Part shown: positions 16,847 to 27,164 of the stretch, piece after piece
Layout: every line of letters begins with the position of its first letter
How positions within the stretch are numbered: the stretch's first letter is position 1
Origin: Antarcticibacterium sp. 1MA-6-2
Lineage (GTDB): Bacteria > Bacteroidota > Bacteroidia > Flavobacteriales > Flavobacteriaceae
Direction of reading: 5' to 3'
DNA length: 64,000 bases
NCBI RefSeq assembly: GCF_021535135.1
Contig: NZ_CP091036.1
Coordinates: 1,426,001-1,490,000 of the forward strand
Notes under the pieces: model-generated
Seen by the model: the letters and a program-made list of their open reading frames with translations, nothing else
The model's database searches: none
What the model was told of the DNA's origin: nothing
Program-made: the position numbers and the translations under genes

Positions 16847-19338
16847 CTAATGGATCATATTATTGGCTTTGAGTTTTCTATAGGAGGTACCTACTGAAGT
16901 TTCCAGATTTGCAGGAGTTTTTTGTCTTGAACTAAACCAGGTTTTCATCCTGTTATAATCAAGATAATAACTAAGCCTAAGGGATAAACTATTTAACTCT
17001 TCCTGAGCAAACAAATGCCTGAAATTATTCCTGAAATTTACATGTGAGAGATTGGCAGAACTGTTAATAGCATTACGGTAGAGCAGGGTGAGCTGGCTCC
17101 CCGGAGCAAACCACCAGGAGAACCTAAGATCAATATTCCAGGCATTAAAGGTGGTATCATATTCAGAACTTCCTGAACTCCTAAAATCCAATGCGCCATT
17201 TTGCTGAAGCGTATAAAATTCAGAATAATATACCTCGGAATAATAATGCCTGAAAGCAAGATTTAATGCCATTTTGTTATTAAAAATGTAAGTAGACCCC
17301 ATAGAGTTAATTATGGTATTCCGGTCCCGCTGACCGAAAAGAATATCTTCAGGCAAAAGATCAACAAAACCTTCTTCCTTATCATTCAATCTTAAATTTG
17401 TAGACCAATTTACCGTGAACTTATCTGAAAATCTATAGCGGGGTTCAAAGTCTATAATAAGATCTCCCCTTCCTTTTTCATCATATTTATACCAGTCAAT
17501 TACCGATTCAAAAGCGAATTTCTTCCGGTAATCTGATCCTACCCAAACCCACACATCATAATAAGGAGGAATATCGAAATGACGGCCCTCCACCCTTGGC
17601 TCATAAATATCCTGTGTTCCCAACGGAGTGGTCTCAAACCCACCGCCAAAGTTCCAAAACTTCTTCGTAGTAAAACTTGAATTAAAATTGAAGAGCACTC
17701 TACTTGACAGATCGGTCTCTAACCGCCGCATGTGGTTCAAGTTAAAATTGAGATACATATTATTTAAAAAACCTTTTGGTTGAAGTAACCTGTGGTGGTA
17801 CCCGGCAAAATACGTGACGTAATTCGTGGAACTGGAATAACCCAGATCATTTATATCGTAATCTTTTGTTCTTAAATCAAAACCTACCTGAAACCTGTTC
17901 TTCCCGTTAAGTTCAGCTATGCTGCCGCTCAATTCTGCTCCAAAACGTGTATCATCCATTATTACCCAACTTCCTTCGGCACCCGCTGAATACCTAAAGG
18001 TGTTTGCTTTATTGGTAAGATCCATATAAACCCCGGTGGCATTAGCATCTCTAAAATGTCCCTCGCGGGTTGTATTTGTATTGATAAACGAGACTGAAGA
18101 ATTATCTCCAAACCTTTGATCCAGAACCAAAATGTTGTAATTACTGAAGGGTTCTACGAGTTGTTTCCTCTCCTCCCCTGTTTCCGTATTTCTAATGCCT
18201 GCGTAAGTTTTTTCCGTAATAGCATTAAAAAATCCTATTCCCAGTCCATCATCGGTCCTTCCTGAAACTTTAATTGCATTCAGCAAATCCACGGTAGAAG
18301 GATAATTTTCAATTATTTCATTTTCATTCAGGTTAACACTGCCACCGGGTGCCCCGCCGACTCTTCTGGAATAGAAAAGATTTCCCTTTGTAAAAAGCTC
18401 TGTCCCTTCAGTAAAAAAAGCCCGGTTCTCTTCATATTGCACTTCAAAAGCCGATAGATTTAGAACTTCCTCATCAAAGCGGGTTTGACCAAAATCGGGA
18501 ACCAGGATCATATCTAGCGTAAAGGCATCATTTATACCATATTTTAAGTCAAGGCCACCATTGAAATTGACTTCTGTATTACCCGCATAATTTGTGAGGT
18601 AGGAAGAAACGTAGGGCTGAAATGACAGCCGGACCTGAGTCTTAATATTCTGAATTCCGTGGATCTCCCCATCATAGAGCGAAAATGATCCCTTTTTTGT
18701 TATCTACGTGGTTCCAGCTGTAGCGGGTACCAGTTCTTCTAAATTCTCGTTCCATTTGCAGGCCCCATTCCTGTACGTTTTTATCAGGAAATCGAAGTTC
18801 TGAATAGGGTATGAACATTTCTGCAACCCATCCCGAATCATTAATAGAAACTTCGCTATACCAAACTGCATTCCAGGCCGCATCTTCAAATTCGTTGGTC
18901 ATCTTGGCATCATATTGAACCCCGGCAGAGGTGACAATAAACTGCATACTTTGCTGGCGATCGTTGTAACCATTGAGCAGGACAAAAAAGAAATCAGAAG
19001 CTCCTATATTATCCCTTTCGGTAAGTGGGGTCATGATTTTTGAAGGATCGGGATCCTTTAAAGTTGCTCCAAAATAGATACCAAGGTCATCATAGATAAT
19101 CTTCACCTCCGTGCTGAGACTGTCGGGAATCGGCTTAGCCGTTAGAGGGCATTCTTTCCACAAAATTTTTAGCGACAGGTGCATTTTGCCAGGCAGCATC
19201 ATTCAAATAACCATCAATTTTTGGCGGTTCTTCAATCCGGGGAATCGTTATTTTCTTCCGGGGAATTGTATCCATTTCCTGAGCGGAAATTAAAAAAGGG
19301 GCTATTAGAAAAAAACAGGCAAAAAAATGTTTCATCAT
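16847..19338 (-). CDS. DUF5916 outer-membrane protein with CBM9-like N-terminus, frameshifted
   Basis: About 830 residues in three frame blocks. The start MMKHFFACFFLIAPFLISAQ is a signal peptide, followed by IDGYLNDAAWQNAPVAKNFV, the opening of the CBM9/DOMON-like domain. That domain continues after a frame change near 19140 (KPIPDSLSTEVKIIYDDLGI, then FRRTGTRYSWNHVDNKKG). A second change near 18680-18690 leads into the C-terminal DUF5916 region, made of many amphipathic beta strands expected to form an outer-membrane barrel. The function of DUF5916 proteins is not established; a carbohydrate- or metal-binding surface role is often guessed. The gene lies just upstream of the LytTR regulator on the same strand. 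Confidence 0.85.
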
Positions 19339-19505
19339 TGGCGGGTTTCTTTAAAGACACCCCAGAATCCTGTATGTTGCAGTTGCTGCTGAAAAAATCC
19401 ATTTTTAGACCCAAATGAGAATATGATATTTTTATGAAAGAATTCATCCTCAGGCACAAAGTAGAGTGAAAAATTCCTAATATTGTTATAGACTGAAATC
19501 TCCCT

Positions 19506-20084
19506 ATGGACAAATTTGAGAAAGCAATTAGCCTGATTGATAATTACAATGCCGAGGATCCTAATACAATAGTTGATGAAGGTAAAATTTATCCTGTAGA
19601 ACTTTTGTATTCTGAACGTATGTCGCAGAAATTACTGGAATTTAGACCCGATGCTTCAGATGAATTGCAGATTGCTGCACGGGCCCAACACATTTGCAGG
19701 TGGAAATATCCAAGGGACAGCTATCCCATGGACAGAAAAGGATATCTTCAATGGAGGGAGGACCTTAAAAAAATGCATGCTGATCTTACCGCTGAAATTC
19801 TGAAAGAGGCTTATTATGAGGACAAATTTATAAAGCGGGTGTCTTTCCTGATAAAAAAGAAACTGATCAAAAAAGACGAGGAATCCCAAACCCTGGAGGA
19901 TGTAATATGTTTGGTATTTCTTCAGTTTTATTTTGAGGAATTTGCCGAAAAACATGAAGATGAAAAGGTAATTAGTATCATCAGGAAGACCTGGCAAAAA
20001 ATGTCGGCAGAGGGGCATAACGCTGCGTTAAAACTCCCGCTTTCCGAAAGAGCAGGGAAATTAGTAAAACGGGCTCTGGCCTAG
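19506..20084 (+). CDS. DUF4202 domain-containing protein
   Basis: A 192-residue soluble protein of the DUF4202 family: AISLIDNYNAEDPNTIVDEG, ARAQHICRWKYPRDSYPMDR, KGYLQWREDLKKMHADLTAE. Conserved His residues in AQHICRW and MHADL and an acidic EEFAEKH stretch suggest an HD-like or other metal-binding helical fold, but I cannot assign a reaction. It is essentially full length for the family. It is transcribed divergently from the DUF5916 gene and is followed 72 bp later by a membrane-protein gene. Confidence 0.88.
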   Translation: MDKFEKAISLIDNYNAEDPNTIVDEGKIYPVELLYSERMSQKLLEFRPDASDELQIAARAQHICRWKYPRDSYPMDRKGYLQWREDLKKMHADLTAEILKEAYYEDKFIKRVSFLIKKKLIKKDEESQTLEDVICLVFLQFYFEEFAEKHEDEKVISIIRKTWQKMSAEGHNAALKLPLSERAGKLVKRALA

Positions 20085-20156
20085 ATGGTGCTACTTTATC
20101 CTAATTAAAATTTATATAAGTTTCCCACAAATTTATAGAGTCCAATACTTGTAGAA

Positions 20157-20528
20157 ATGAAGAGCAGATTAAAAAAACCTGTAAAAATTCAAACCGTTCT
20201 GGCGGGTCTTTTATTGATCCTCAATGGGAATTCTGTTCTGGATAAATTTCCTGCCATAAGTATTACTCTTTTTATCCTGGGGGGTGTACTTCTTGTTTAT
20301 GTATTTGCAGTGTCTCTAAAGATCCCTCAGGATTCAATAATAAAACCTCTGGTAATTTTCCTGGAAGGCATAGGTTTTCTTGCAACATCCTACGTCTTTT
20401 TTAAATTGGGAAAAATTTACCTGCCATACGGCTATCTACTGGCAGCACTCATCTGTTTCTTTGGTGTCGTAATTATTGGCCGCAGGATGAAAAAACAAGA
20501 GCGGCGCAAGCAACCACAGGGAAATTAA
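20157..20528 (+). CDS. Small membrane protein of unknown function
   Basis: A 123-residue protein with four predicted membrane helices, starting MKSRLKKPVKIQTVLAGLLL and ending in a basic tail (GRRMKKQERRKQPQGN), consistent with a cytosolic C-terminus. No family recognised. It may be co-transcribed with the DUF4202 gene. It converges with the DoxX gene 36 bp away. Confidence 0.65.
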   Translation: MKSRLKKPVKIQTVLAGLLLILNGNSVLDKFPAISITLFILGGVLLVYVFAVSLKIPQDSIIKPLVIFLEGIGFLATSYVFFKLGKIYLPYGYLLAALICFFGVVIIGRRMKKQERRKQPQGN

Positions 20529-20564
20529 ACTTCAATATCCTTAGTGAGAATTACCCTTGGTTGT

Positions 20565-20987
20565 TCAATTGAAATTCTCCCGGGACTGAGTAAAGAAAAG
20601 TGCGAGACAACCAAATAATATGGCCAAAGCGGGTGTCATACCTTCTATAGTATCATTATTAGCAAGGTGGACAAACACAAGGGCCACAATAAAATTCAAA
20701 ATAAGAAGAATGGAAAAAAACCTTAATTTATAACCTACTAACAGAGAAATTGCTCCAAAAAGCTGAATATAAACTGAAACTACAGCGCTAATCAAAGGCA
20801 ATGGAAAATCATTATTTTCCAAAAAAACGGCAAACTCAAGCATTCTCTCCCAATGGAGAACGTTGTCAAGCACACCATATAATAGCCGTAACCCAAGGAA
20901 AAGCCGTAATAGAAATAATCCCAAATAATGCCTGGATTCCAATTGTGCTAAAAATGTTTTTTGCACGCTGATCGCCTTCATCAACAT
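20565..20987 (-). CDS. DoxX family membrane protein
   Basis: A 140-residue four-helix membrane protein with DoxX features: LGLFLLRLFLGLRLLYGVLD near the N-terminus, then VSVYIQLFGAISLLVGYKLR and MTPALAILFGCLALFFTQSR. DoxX-like proteins are linked to thiosulfate oxidation or to redox and osmotic stress in different lineages; the role here is open. Start at 20987, or at the ATG two codons later. Confidence 0.82.
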   Translation of the reverse strand: MLMKAISVQKTFLAQLESRHYLGLFLLRLFLGLRLLYGVLDNVLHWERMLEFAVFLENNDFPLPLISAVVSVYIQLFGAISLLVGYKLRFFSILLILNFIVALVFVHLANNDTIEGMTPALAILFGCLALFFTQSRENFN

Positions 20988-21242
20988 TAGTTTAATTAAA
21001 CTGAAAATGAAAATTACATTCTAAAATAGCAGAAAATATTTTGTCCTGTTAGCTTTTGCTGTGAACAACTTCAAGTTTGATGAGAACCTGTATAAAGATA
21101 ATTAGGATAATAAAATTCTAGTATTCTAAAAAGCCCGATTTCTTGATTAAATTTAGTTCACTTATACAAATTCCTTTTCGCTATTTGAAAAACAAGACGA
21201 TGCCTCTGCTGATTATAGAAGTAAAAAAATATTTTACAAATT

Positions 21243-21686
21243 ATGAAAGAACAATTCCGGGAATGGTACAGCTATAATTCTGAAGCCAATTTAAAAGTTA
21301 TTCAGAATCTAACTGAATTAAAGGAAATTCCTGATAGAGCTATCGATATCTTTAGCCATCTTCTTCTGGCTCATAAAATCTGGTTGGAGCGCATAGATTT
21401 TAGAGATACTATATCCGGGAAACCATGGGAAAAAATATCTTCCGAAGAATTTTTAGCAATTAATAAGTGGAACCTAGAATTTACCTTAGAAGTTCTAAAG
21501 GAGCAGGAATTGAACAAAAGAATTTCTTATACCAATTCAAAAGGAGTAAATTTTAATAACAGCATTGAAGAGATCCTGTTCCACGTTCTCACTCACTCTT
21601 CTTACCACAGGGGCCAGGTTGCTATCCTTTTAAGGCAGGAGAATTTCGATCCTCCATTAACGGACTATATTTTCTATAAAAGGTAA
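21243..21686 (+). CDS. DinB family protein
   Basis: A 147-residue four-helix-bundle protein of the DinB/YfiT superfamily: IDIFSHLLLAHKIWLERIDF near residue 40 and ILFHVLTHSSYHRGQVAILL near residue 115. The three histidines expected to bind metal are visible (HLLLAH, H, HRGQ). Members act as thiol- or bacillithiol-dependent transferases or mycothiol-dependent enzymes; in flavobacteria the substrate is unknown. Start ATG at 21243. A terminator follows. Confidence 0.88.
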   Translation: MKEQFREWYSYNSEANLKVIQNLTELKEIPDRAIDIFSHLLLAHKIWLERIDFRDTISGKPWEKISSEEFLAINKWNLEFTLEVLKEQELNKRISYTNSKGVNFNNSIEEILFHVLTHSSYHRGQVAILLRQENFDPPLTDYIFYKR

Positions 21687-21733
21687 ATATTTTCTTACAG
21701 GGAGAAGCGAGAAAAACGTAATACTAAAAAAAT

Positions 21734-21780
21734 AAACCTCCGAAAGTTTCATGTAGGGCTGACGTTTTTCGGAGGTTTTA
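21734..21780 (+). terminator. Terminator after the DinB gene
   Basis: AAACCTCCGAAA and TTTCGGAGGTTT are complementary around a loop of about 22 nt, followed by TTTATA. It lies 48 bp after the DinB stop. Confidence 0.75.
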
Positions 21781-22052
21781 TACCCTTTGAGGGTAGGGTA
21801 GATAAATTTTCTTAGAATGCAAAACTAAAAATAATAAGCCTTTACAAAAAATTATTTGTAGGAAAATTTGCTGCTGCAGATCAATTTAGGGGTATTCCCC
21901 TATTTCCACCCTTAAGCTAAAATTATGTTGGTAGCTTTTTATGGTAGGAGCCAAAGCATATTCTATGCAGGTGGTTCAACTTTATGAAATCCACAACATG
22001 ATGCCGCAGCTAATTTTTATAATTTGGTTAAAAATCTTAAAAACCTAATTTG

Positions 22053-22899
22053 ATGAAATGGAAAGGACGTAGAAGAAGCACTAATGTTGATGATAGGAGA
22101 GGCCGTTCAACCGGAGGCAAAGTAGCTGCGGGAGGCGGAATTATAGCTGTAATATTTTTTGCCATTCAGTTTTTTACAGGTGGCGATACTTCAGGAATTT
22201 TGAATGAACTCCAAAATCAAATTCCTGCAAATACAGAAGAAAGAGAATTAACACAGGCAGAAAAAGAATTGGGAGAATACACTGAAGTTGTTCTTGCCGA
22301 TACTGAAGATGTCTGGAATAATATCTTCTCCCAAAACAACGCAAATTATCGGGAGCCGGGAATGGTACTTTTTTCTGATGCTGTACGCACCCAATGTGGA
22401 TCGGCTACAGCGGCTGCTGGCCCATTTTATTGTCCGGCAGATGAAACAATTTATATGGATCTGCGGTTTTTCGAAGAGCTGCGAAATCGCTTTGGGGCCA
22501 AAGAAGGGGATTTTGCCATAGCCTATGTTATTGCTCACGAAGTAGGGCATCATGTTCAATCTCTATTAGGAACTGCAGGAGAGGTGAGGCGACTGCAGCA
22601 ACAGGCTGGACAAAGCGAGGCCAACCAGCTTTCAGTAGCACTGGAATTACAGGCCGACTTTTATGCCGGGGGTTTGGGCCCATCACAATAGGGAATATCT
22701 TCAGGAAGGAGATATAGAAGAAGCACTGAGTGCAGCGAGTGCTGTGGGAGACGATGCAATACAAAAGAGAACCTCGGGTAGGGTCGTTCCTGACGCTTTT
22801 ACCCATGGAACCTCCCAACAAAGGATGGAATGGTTTAAAAAGGGTTATGCTTCAGGAGAAATAAGAAATGGCGATACTTTTAATAGTCTTCTTCAGTAA
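22053..22899 (+). CDS. Neutral zinc metallopeptidase, YpfJ family, frameshifted
   Basis: Begins MKWKGRRRSTNVDDRRGRST, then one membrane helix (about 28-45) typical of the KPN_02809/YpfJ family. The catalytic HExxH is in IAYVIAHEVGHHVQSLLG and the third ligand region in LELQADFYAG. A frame change at the G-run near 22669 separates LQADFYAG from VWAHHNREYLQEGDIEEALS, which continues to DAFTHGTSQQRMEWFKKGYA and the stop at 22899. Full length is about 282 residues, normal for the family. It is a probable inner-membrane-anchored peptidase with unknown substrate. The break is probably a homopolymer error. Confidence 0.88.
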
Positions 22900-23137
22900 A
22901 TGGTAAGTATAATCCTACAATTTACAGATTCAATACTAAACATTTGTTAATAATTTCTTTTTAGAATAAGGACAATAAGGAGTATACTGTTAATAAACTT
23001 TACTTTTTTACTTAATACCGTCAATAAATCACAAAAAACTCTGAAAACTAATTCATTTTATTAGTTTTCGACCAACGGCATAAATTGTCTGTGAATGGAA
23101 ACTGTCGTAACTTTAGTTGATCCAAAGCCCCCCAACT

Positions 23138-23491
23138 ATGGTTACTACAAAAGATATATATGATCTCAAACTCCTAAAAGAGGGAATGCGTGTGACTGAG
23201 TTCCTGAGAAACTCCTCCTCTTCAATTTTTTTAGATGAATTAAAAAAGCTTAATCTTATATTCATTGATGCCCAGCAGAGAGTTTTTCTTACAGGAAAAG
23301 GCCAGGTAGCCCGAAAGATAGGACTGGAAAAATTTGTGGAACTGGAAGAATTCGAAAAAGAACTCACTACCGATAATATTAGAGAAACATATCTTAGAAA
23401 TAACCTCTACATCATTCTACTTTGTGCGCTTAATCTAATTCTTATTGCGATTTTAATTTATATTAATACCCAGGTTGGCCAGATGCCATAA
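23138..23491 (+). CDS. Unknown protein with C-terminal membrane anchor
   Basis: A protein of about 117 residues starting MVTTKDIYDLKLLKEGMRVT; an in-frame ATG at 23117 would add seven. The N-terminal part looks like a small winged-helix module (EGMRVTEFLRNSSSSIFLDE, then RVFLTGKGQVARKIGLEKFV). It is followed by an acidic linker and one hydrophobic C-terminal helix (LYIILLCALNLILIAILIYI). Family and function are not recognised. Monocistronic. Confidence 0.55.
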   Translation: MVTTKDIYDLKLLKEGMRVTEFLRNSSSSIFLDELKKLNLIFIDAQQRVFLTGKGQVARKIGLEKFVELEEFEKELTTDNIRETYLRNNLYIILLCALNLILIAILIYINTQVGQMP

Positions 23492-23757
23492 AAATTTTCA
23501 TCCAAAAATTTTCTTTAATTTCATTAACTAGATGGTGAGAAACTATATGGTAAGAGTATTCAGAGTTTTTTAAAGTCTTTTTAAATAACAATAAAAAATC
23601 CTTTAACAGGACACAGCATTCAAAGAGCTTAAGTCATCATATAGAACGTTCCGAAGCCAAGCACTTCCTTTTCCTGTGCAGCTACTTAAATTACCTAATG
23701 GTAGTTCACCAGGAGACAATAAGTTTAAGGTTTCGTAAAACGGAAAGGGATGAGAAA

Positions 23758-23937
23758 TTAACGAATAATGCTGAACCAAAGATTGGAAAGAAGTCCAAAC
23801 TCCAACTCCAGCCAAAAGGCAAAAGCCAGGATGATACTTAAAGCAATAGTTACAGAAATTGTGAGTGCATTTCCAATTGACCTGGTGCGCTCAATATATT
23901 CCTGTCTTGCTTCATAATAATAATCTATTCTTTTCAT
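23758..23937 (-). CDS. Small single-pass membrane protein
   Basis: A protein of about 59 residues, MKRIDYYYEARQEYIERTRS followed by a strongly hydrophobic stretch (ALTISVTIALSIILAFAFWL). The frame also contains an ATG at 23946. Composition and the positive-inside arrangement suggest a genuine small membrane protein, but there is no recognised family and no operon partner. Confidence 0.4.
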   Translation of the reverse strand: MKRIDYYYEARQEYIERTRSIGNALTISVTIALSIILAFAFWLELEFGLLSNLWFSIIR

Positions 23938-24158
23938 ATAGTACAAAAATACTTATAAGAAAGATTAGTTAATGCCGTTATCCATAATTATTATAGCTCT
24001 AAAAATTATATATTTTTACATTTTTTTAACAACAAAATTACTTTTGGAAGATTTTTCTTATCCAGATACCTGTATTTAGAAGGACTCCCATGGTATTCAG
24101 CAGAATTTTTTTGTTTTATTCCTAATTACCATTAGCTTTCTGAAAAACAATTATAGAA

Positions 24159-24896
24159 ATGATCTTTTCTTCTCTTCTGGCTATTTTTATTCTTTGTCTT
24201 ACCCACGTTTTTGTCCATAAACTTAGACTCTCAGGATTACCAAGAAGCAAATGGCTCTCTATAGCAGGAGGAATATCTGTAAGCTATATATTTTTGCAAT
24301 CATTTCCGGAGCTCCGGGAAATCCAGGAGAAAATAAATCATCACGAAATCTTTAGTATTCCGGGTTTTCGGGAATTCGAGATCTACCTCATTTCATTGCT
24401 GGGACTAACTTTTTTTTATGGTCTTGAAAACAGGACTAAAAAATCCAGTGAATCCTCCCGGGAGCCAGACGAAGGTGGTAATGAAAGAATAGTGGGAATC
24501 TTTAGGATCCATATCATCTCTTTTGCCTTTTACAATTTTATAATTGGCTACTTGTTACTTAGCAGGGAGGATACTTCAATGGCAGGTATAATGATCTATG
24601 CAATAGCAATGGCCTTTCATTTTATAGTGACCGATCATTCCATGGAAGATCACTTTAGAGATAACTACAAAAAAAGTGGACGCTGGATACTCGTATTGTC
24701 ACTTTTCCTGGGATGGGTAACTTCACTGCTGTTCCATATCCCCGAAGGTTATGTTGGGATCATTTTCGCTTTCCTGGCGGGAGGTATAATTATGAATGTT
24801 CTAAAGGAGGAGCTTCCAAAGGAGAGAGAAAGTAATCTTCTGGCATTTTGTGCAGGAGTTATAGGCTACAGTGTGCTCCTTATATTTATATTATAA
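24159..24896 (+). CDS. ZIP-like multi-spanning membrane protein
   Basis: A 245-residue protein with about seven membrane helices. The end, GGIIMNVLKEELPKERESNL and LLAFCAGVIGYSVLLIFI, and the middle MAFHFIVTDHSMEDHFRD recall the last helices of ZIP metal transporters, although the canonical HxxxE metal site of helix IV is not clearly conserved. It is probably a divergent ZIP relative; transport activity is not certain. Start ATG at 24159. A strong hairpin lies 130 bp after the stop. Confidence 0.65.
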   Translation: MIFSSLLAIFILCLTHVFVHKLRLSGLPRSKWLSIAGGISVSYIFLQSFPELREIQEKINHHEIFSIPGFREFEIYLISLLGLTFFYGLENRTKKSSESSREPDEGGNERIVGIFRIHIISFAFYNFIIGYLLLSREDTSMAGIMIYAIAMAFHFIVTDHSMEDHFRDNYKKSGRWILVLSLFLGWVTSLLFHIPEGYVGIIFAFLAGGIIMNVLKEELPKERESNLLAFCAGVIGYSVLLIFIL

Positions 24897-24982
24897 AATT
24901 TCTAAACTACTGTGGTTCAACACATACTAAACTAAAGTTAAAAAACAATGAATTTAATAATTGTACTATACATCTTCTTAAA

Positions 24983-25007
24983 TTTGAAGATAATGCTTTT
25001 ACTTTTG
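24983..25007 (+). promoter_or_regulatory. Consensus Bacteroidota promoter in a gene-free gap
   Basis: TTTG (24983-24986) and TACTTTTG (25000-25007) match the -33 and -7 consensus but with only 13 nt between them. The start of transcription would be near 25013. A terminator hairpin begins only about 15 nt later. Confidence 0.45.
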
Positions 25008-25026
25008 TAGGTTAAGTTATAAGCAA

Positions 25027-25060
25027 AAAGGGTCCTGACATGGGACCCTTTCTTCTTTTA
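25027..25060 (+). terminator. Strong hairpin terminator
   Basis: AAAGGGTCC (25027-25035) pairs perfectly with GGACCCTTT (25043-25051) around a 7-nt loop, followed by a pyrimidine-rich T tract. It probably ends the ZIP-like gene transcript and would also end anything begun at the promoter just upstream. Confidence 0.8.
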
Positions 25061-25237
25061 CGAGGTATCCAATGATTGACCTTTCTACTGCTTCACCTCC
25101 TACTTTAAAATAATTTTTAGATAATATTATTCTTTTCAAAATATAAATTATATTTACCGTTCCCTCAAGCTGAATTTAGAATATATTTCGTTTCAGTCCC
25201 CCAGTAGTTCCCAGGAGAATCTAAACAAAATGATATT

Positions 25238-25384
25238 ATGAAAAAAATGGCATTGAACCGTCACGGGTTATTGAGATTTACCCTTTACAAAGAAGTTGTA
25301 GAGCAAAAATCAGAAGGAAATTTAAATAAGAGCACCCGGTTTAACAGGATGAGTCAAAGTTACCGCTCACCTGAAACTGTTTAA
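25238..25384 (+). CDS. Possible small basic protein, 48 residues
   Basis: An open frame begins MKKMALNRHGLLRFTLYKEV and ends SQSYRSPETV. It is basic and soluble, with an AGGAGA about 20 bp upstream of the ATG. No family is recognised, and the frame could be fortuitous. It fills an otherwise empty gap and faces the exonuclease gene end 25 bp away. Confidence 0.3.
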   Translation: MKKMALNRHGLLRFTLYKEVVEQKSEGNLNKSTRFNRMSQSYRSPETV

Positions 25385-25409
25385 TATTTACAGCCTTTGA
25401 GCCGTTGAG

Positions 25410-26895
25410 TTAATTTGCATAATGGCAGTCACTAAAAAGGCTGCCATTAATTTTTGAAAAGTCAATGCCAGTCGTAGATCCTCTCCCTGCAAATTCCTCC
25501 TTAGCCGTTGCTGCATCAAAATAAATTAATTTACTATCCCCGTTCTTTCGCAAATAACTTCGTAGTATTTTGTGAGTGTGGTAAGTGGGCTGTTGCCGGA
25601 TGAGAAAGGGTTCAAAATCTTCAATTGAGTTAAATGAAACTTCGCTATCAACATAACCAAAACCGCAATACCTTCCCGCTTTTACCAGCACGAAAGATTC
25701 TTCATTAAAGTGTATCCCATCTCCCTTTATTATATAAGAAGGTGTTTCCTGCCCCAGGGAACCTATTGCTTTTAATACCCGGGCATTATATTCATCAACT
25801 GTCTCAGATCCCTCACATATTCCCTTGCAGTTTTTGATCCTGTAATGGGAACATACCTCAACATTTACCTGTAGCGTACAATATCTGGGGCAAAGATGAA
25901 ATTCCTCGCAAAGTTGTTCCAGTTTTTCTGAAGCCAGTAATCGATTGTAAAAAGTCCCCACGGAGTCCACTACCTTTTTGGTAGTACCCAAAGCCAGCTG
26001 CAGGATGCCCTTTTGATTGGTGTAACTAATGATTTGGTATACTACCCCTGGTCTTTTTTGTGCCCGGTTGTATTTAGGATAGTATTTTCTTATCGACTCG
26101 GCTTCAAGCAACAATGCAGTTAATTCTGTTCCGGTAGTTTCAAAATCTATATAAAAAGTTTCCTGCCCCAGTTGATACTCTTTACTCATCCTGTCATAAA
26201 AATGGGAAATCACCCGCTTTTTAATATTTATAGCTTTGCCTACATAAATTACCTTATGTTGCCTATCTTTAAAAAGATAAATTCCGGGTTTCTCAGGCAG
26301 ATCTTCTATTTGTTCAGCAGAAAGATGGGGCGGTAGTGTTGCCTGTCTGGAATGAGCGTGCAGAAATGATTTTATAACCTCAAAATTCTTATCAAGGCTA
26401 AGCAATCGCTGAAAAAGAATAACTGTAGCATCGGTATCTCCCTCTGCCCTATGGCGATTTAAAATAGGGATATTAATAGAATCACACAACCTTCCAAGAC
26501 TGTAGGAAAAGAGGCCGGGAATGAGCTTTCGGGATAGCCTGACAGTGCAGAGTTTTTTTCGGGTAAAATCAAACCCCAGCTCTTTAAATTCATTCCGCAG
26601 GACATTGTAGTCAAAATTTACATTATGGGCAACAAATACAGCATCACGGGTAATTAATTCTATTTCCTTCGCCACCTCGTGAAACCGTGGAGCATCAGCC
26701 ACCATTTCATTATCAATGCTAGTAAGAGCTGTAATTTGAGTGGGAATATATTTCTCCGGATTTATCAAGGTTGTATATTTATCTACAACTACAGCCCCTT
26801 TTAAAAGTACAATACAAATTTCAGTAAGCCTGTTTCCACTAATTCCGCCACTAAGTGGTTTCTACATCTATAACTGCAAATAATTGATTTTCCAT
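25410..26895 (-). CDS. DnaQ-like exonuclease fused to GIY-YIG nuclease, frameshifted
   Basis: A two-domain nuclease of about 495 residues. The N-terminal DnaQ/epsilon-type 3'-5' exonuclease starts MENQLFAVIDVETT (catalytic D and E of ExoI). After one extra T near 26854 it continues SGNRLTEICIVLLKGAVVVD, then VFVAHNVNFDYNVLRNEF (ExoII) and NRHRAEGDTDATVILFQRLL (ExoIII). The GIY-YIG domain at about 195-280 (PGIYLFKDRQHKVIYVGKAI) resembles UvrC/Cho. The C-terminal part has a cysteine-rich stretch (LCPRYCTLQVNVEVCSHYRI). Such fusions are widespread and are assumed to act in DNA repair. The N-terminal break is probably an indel error. Confidence 0.9.
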
Positions 26896-27164
26896 CGCTA
26901 CTACTCCTTGAATGGTAAAAGTAATAATTTTATTTTAATGATGGATATATTCCTAAAATTTGGAAGTAGTCCCAATGAAGAAACTTGCAAGTCTTAAGTT
27001 ATTTCAATTTGAGAGTTTTAAAATCATATTAGTAGAGTGTGAATAGAAGGTATTTCCTTATGGCCTTTGCTTCCTCTACCAAATCTTAGACAAGTTATTC
27101 GAGCCTCACTTCTCATATCTTAAATCTCAAGTCTTAAATCTCAAATCTAATCTAATCTCCCAGC

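Noticed and set aside
23043..23069. Inverted repeat GAAAACTAA / TTAGTTTTC upstream of the 23138 gene
   Set aside because: Very A/T-rich, no T tract after it and no second copy; it may be chance in this composition.
27095..27156. Short repeats of TCTTAAATCTCAA type
   Set aside because: Only two or three imperfect copies in low-complexity sequence; no repeat array or CRISPR spacing.
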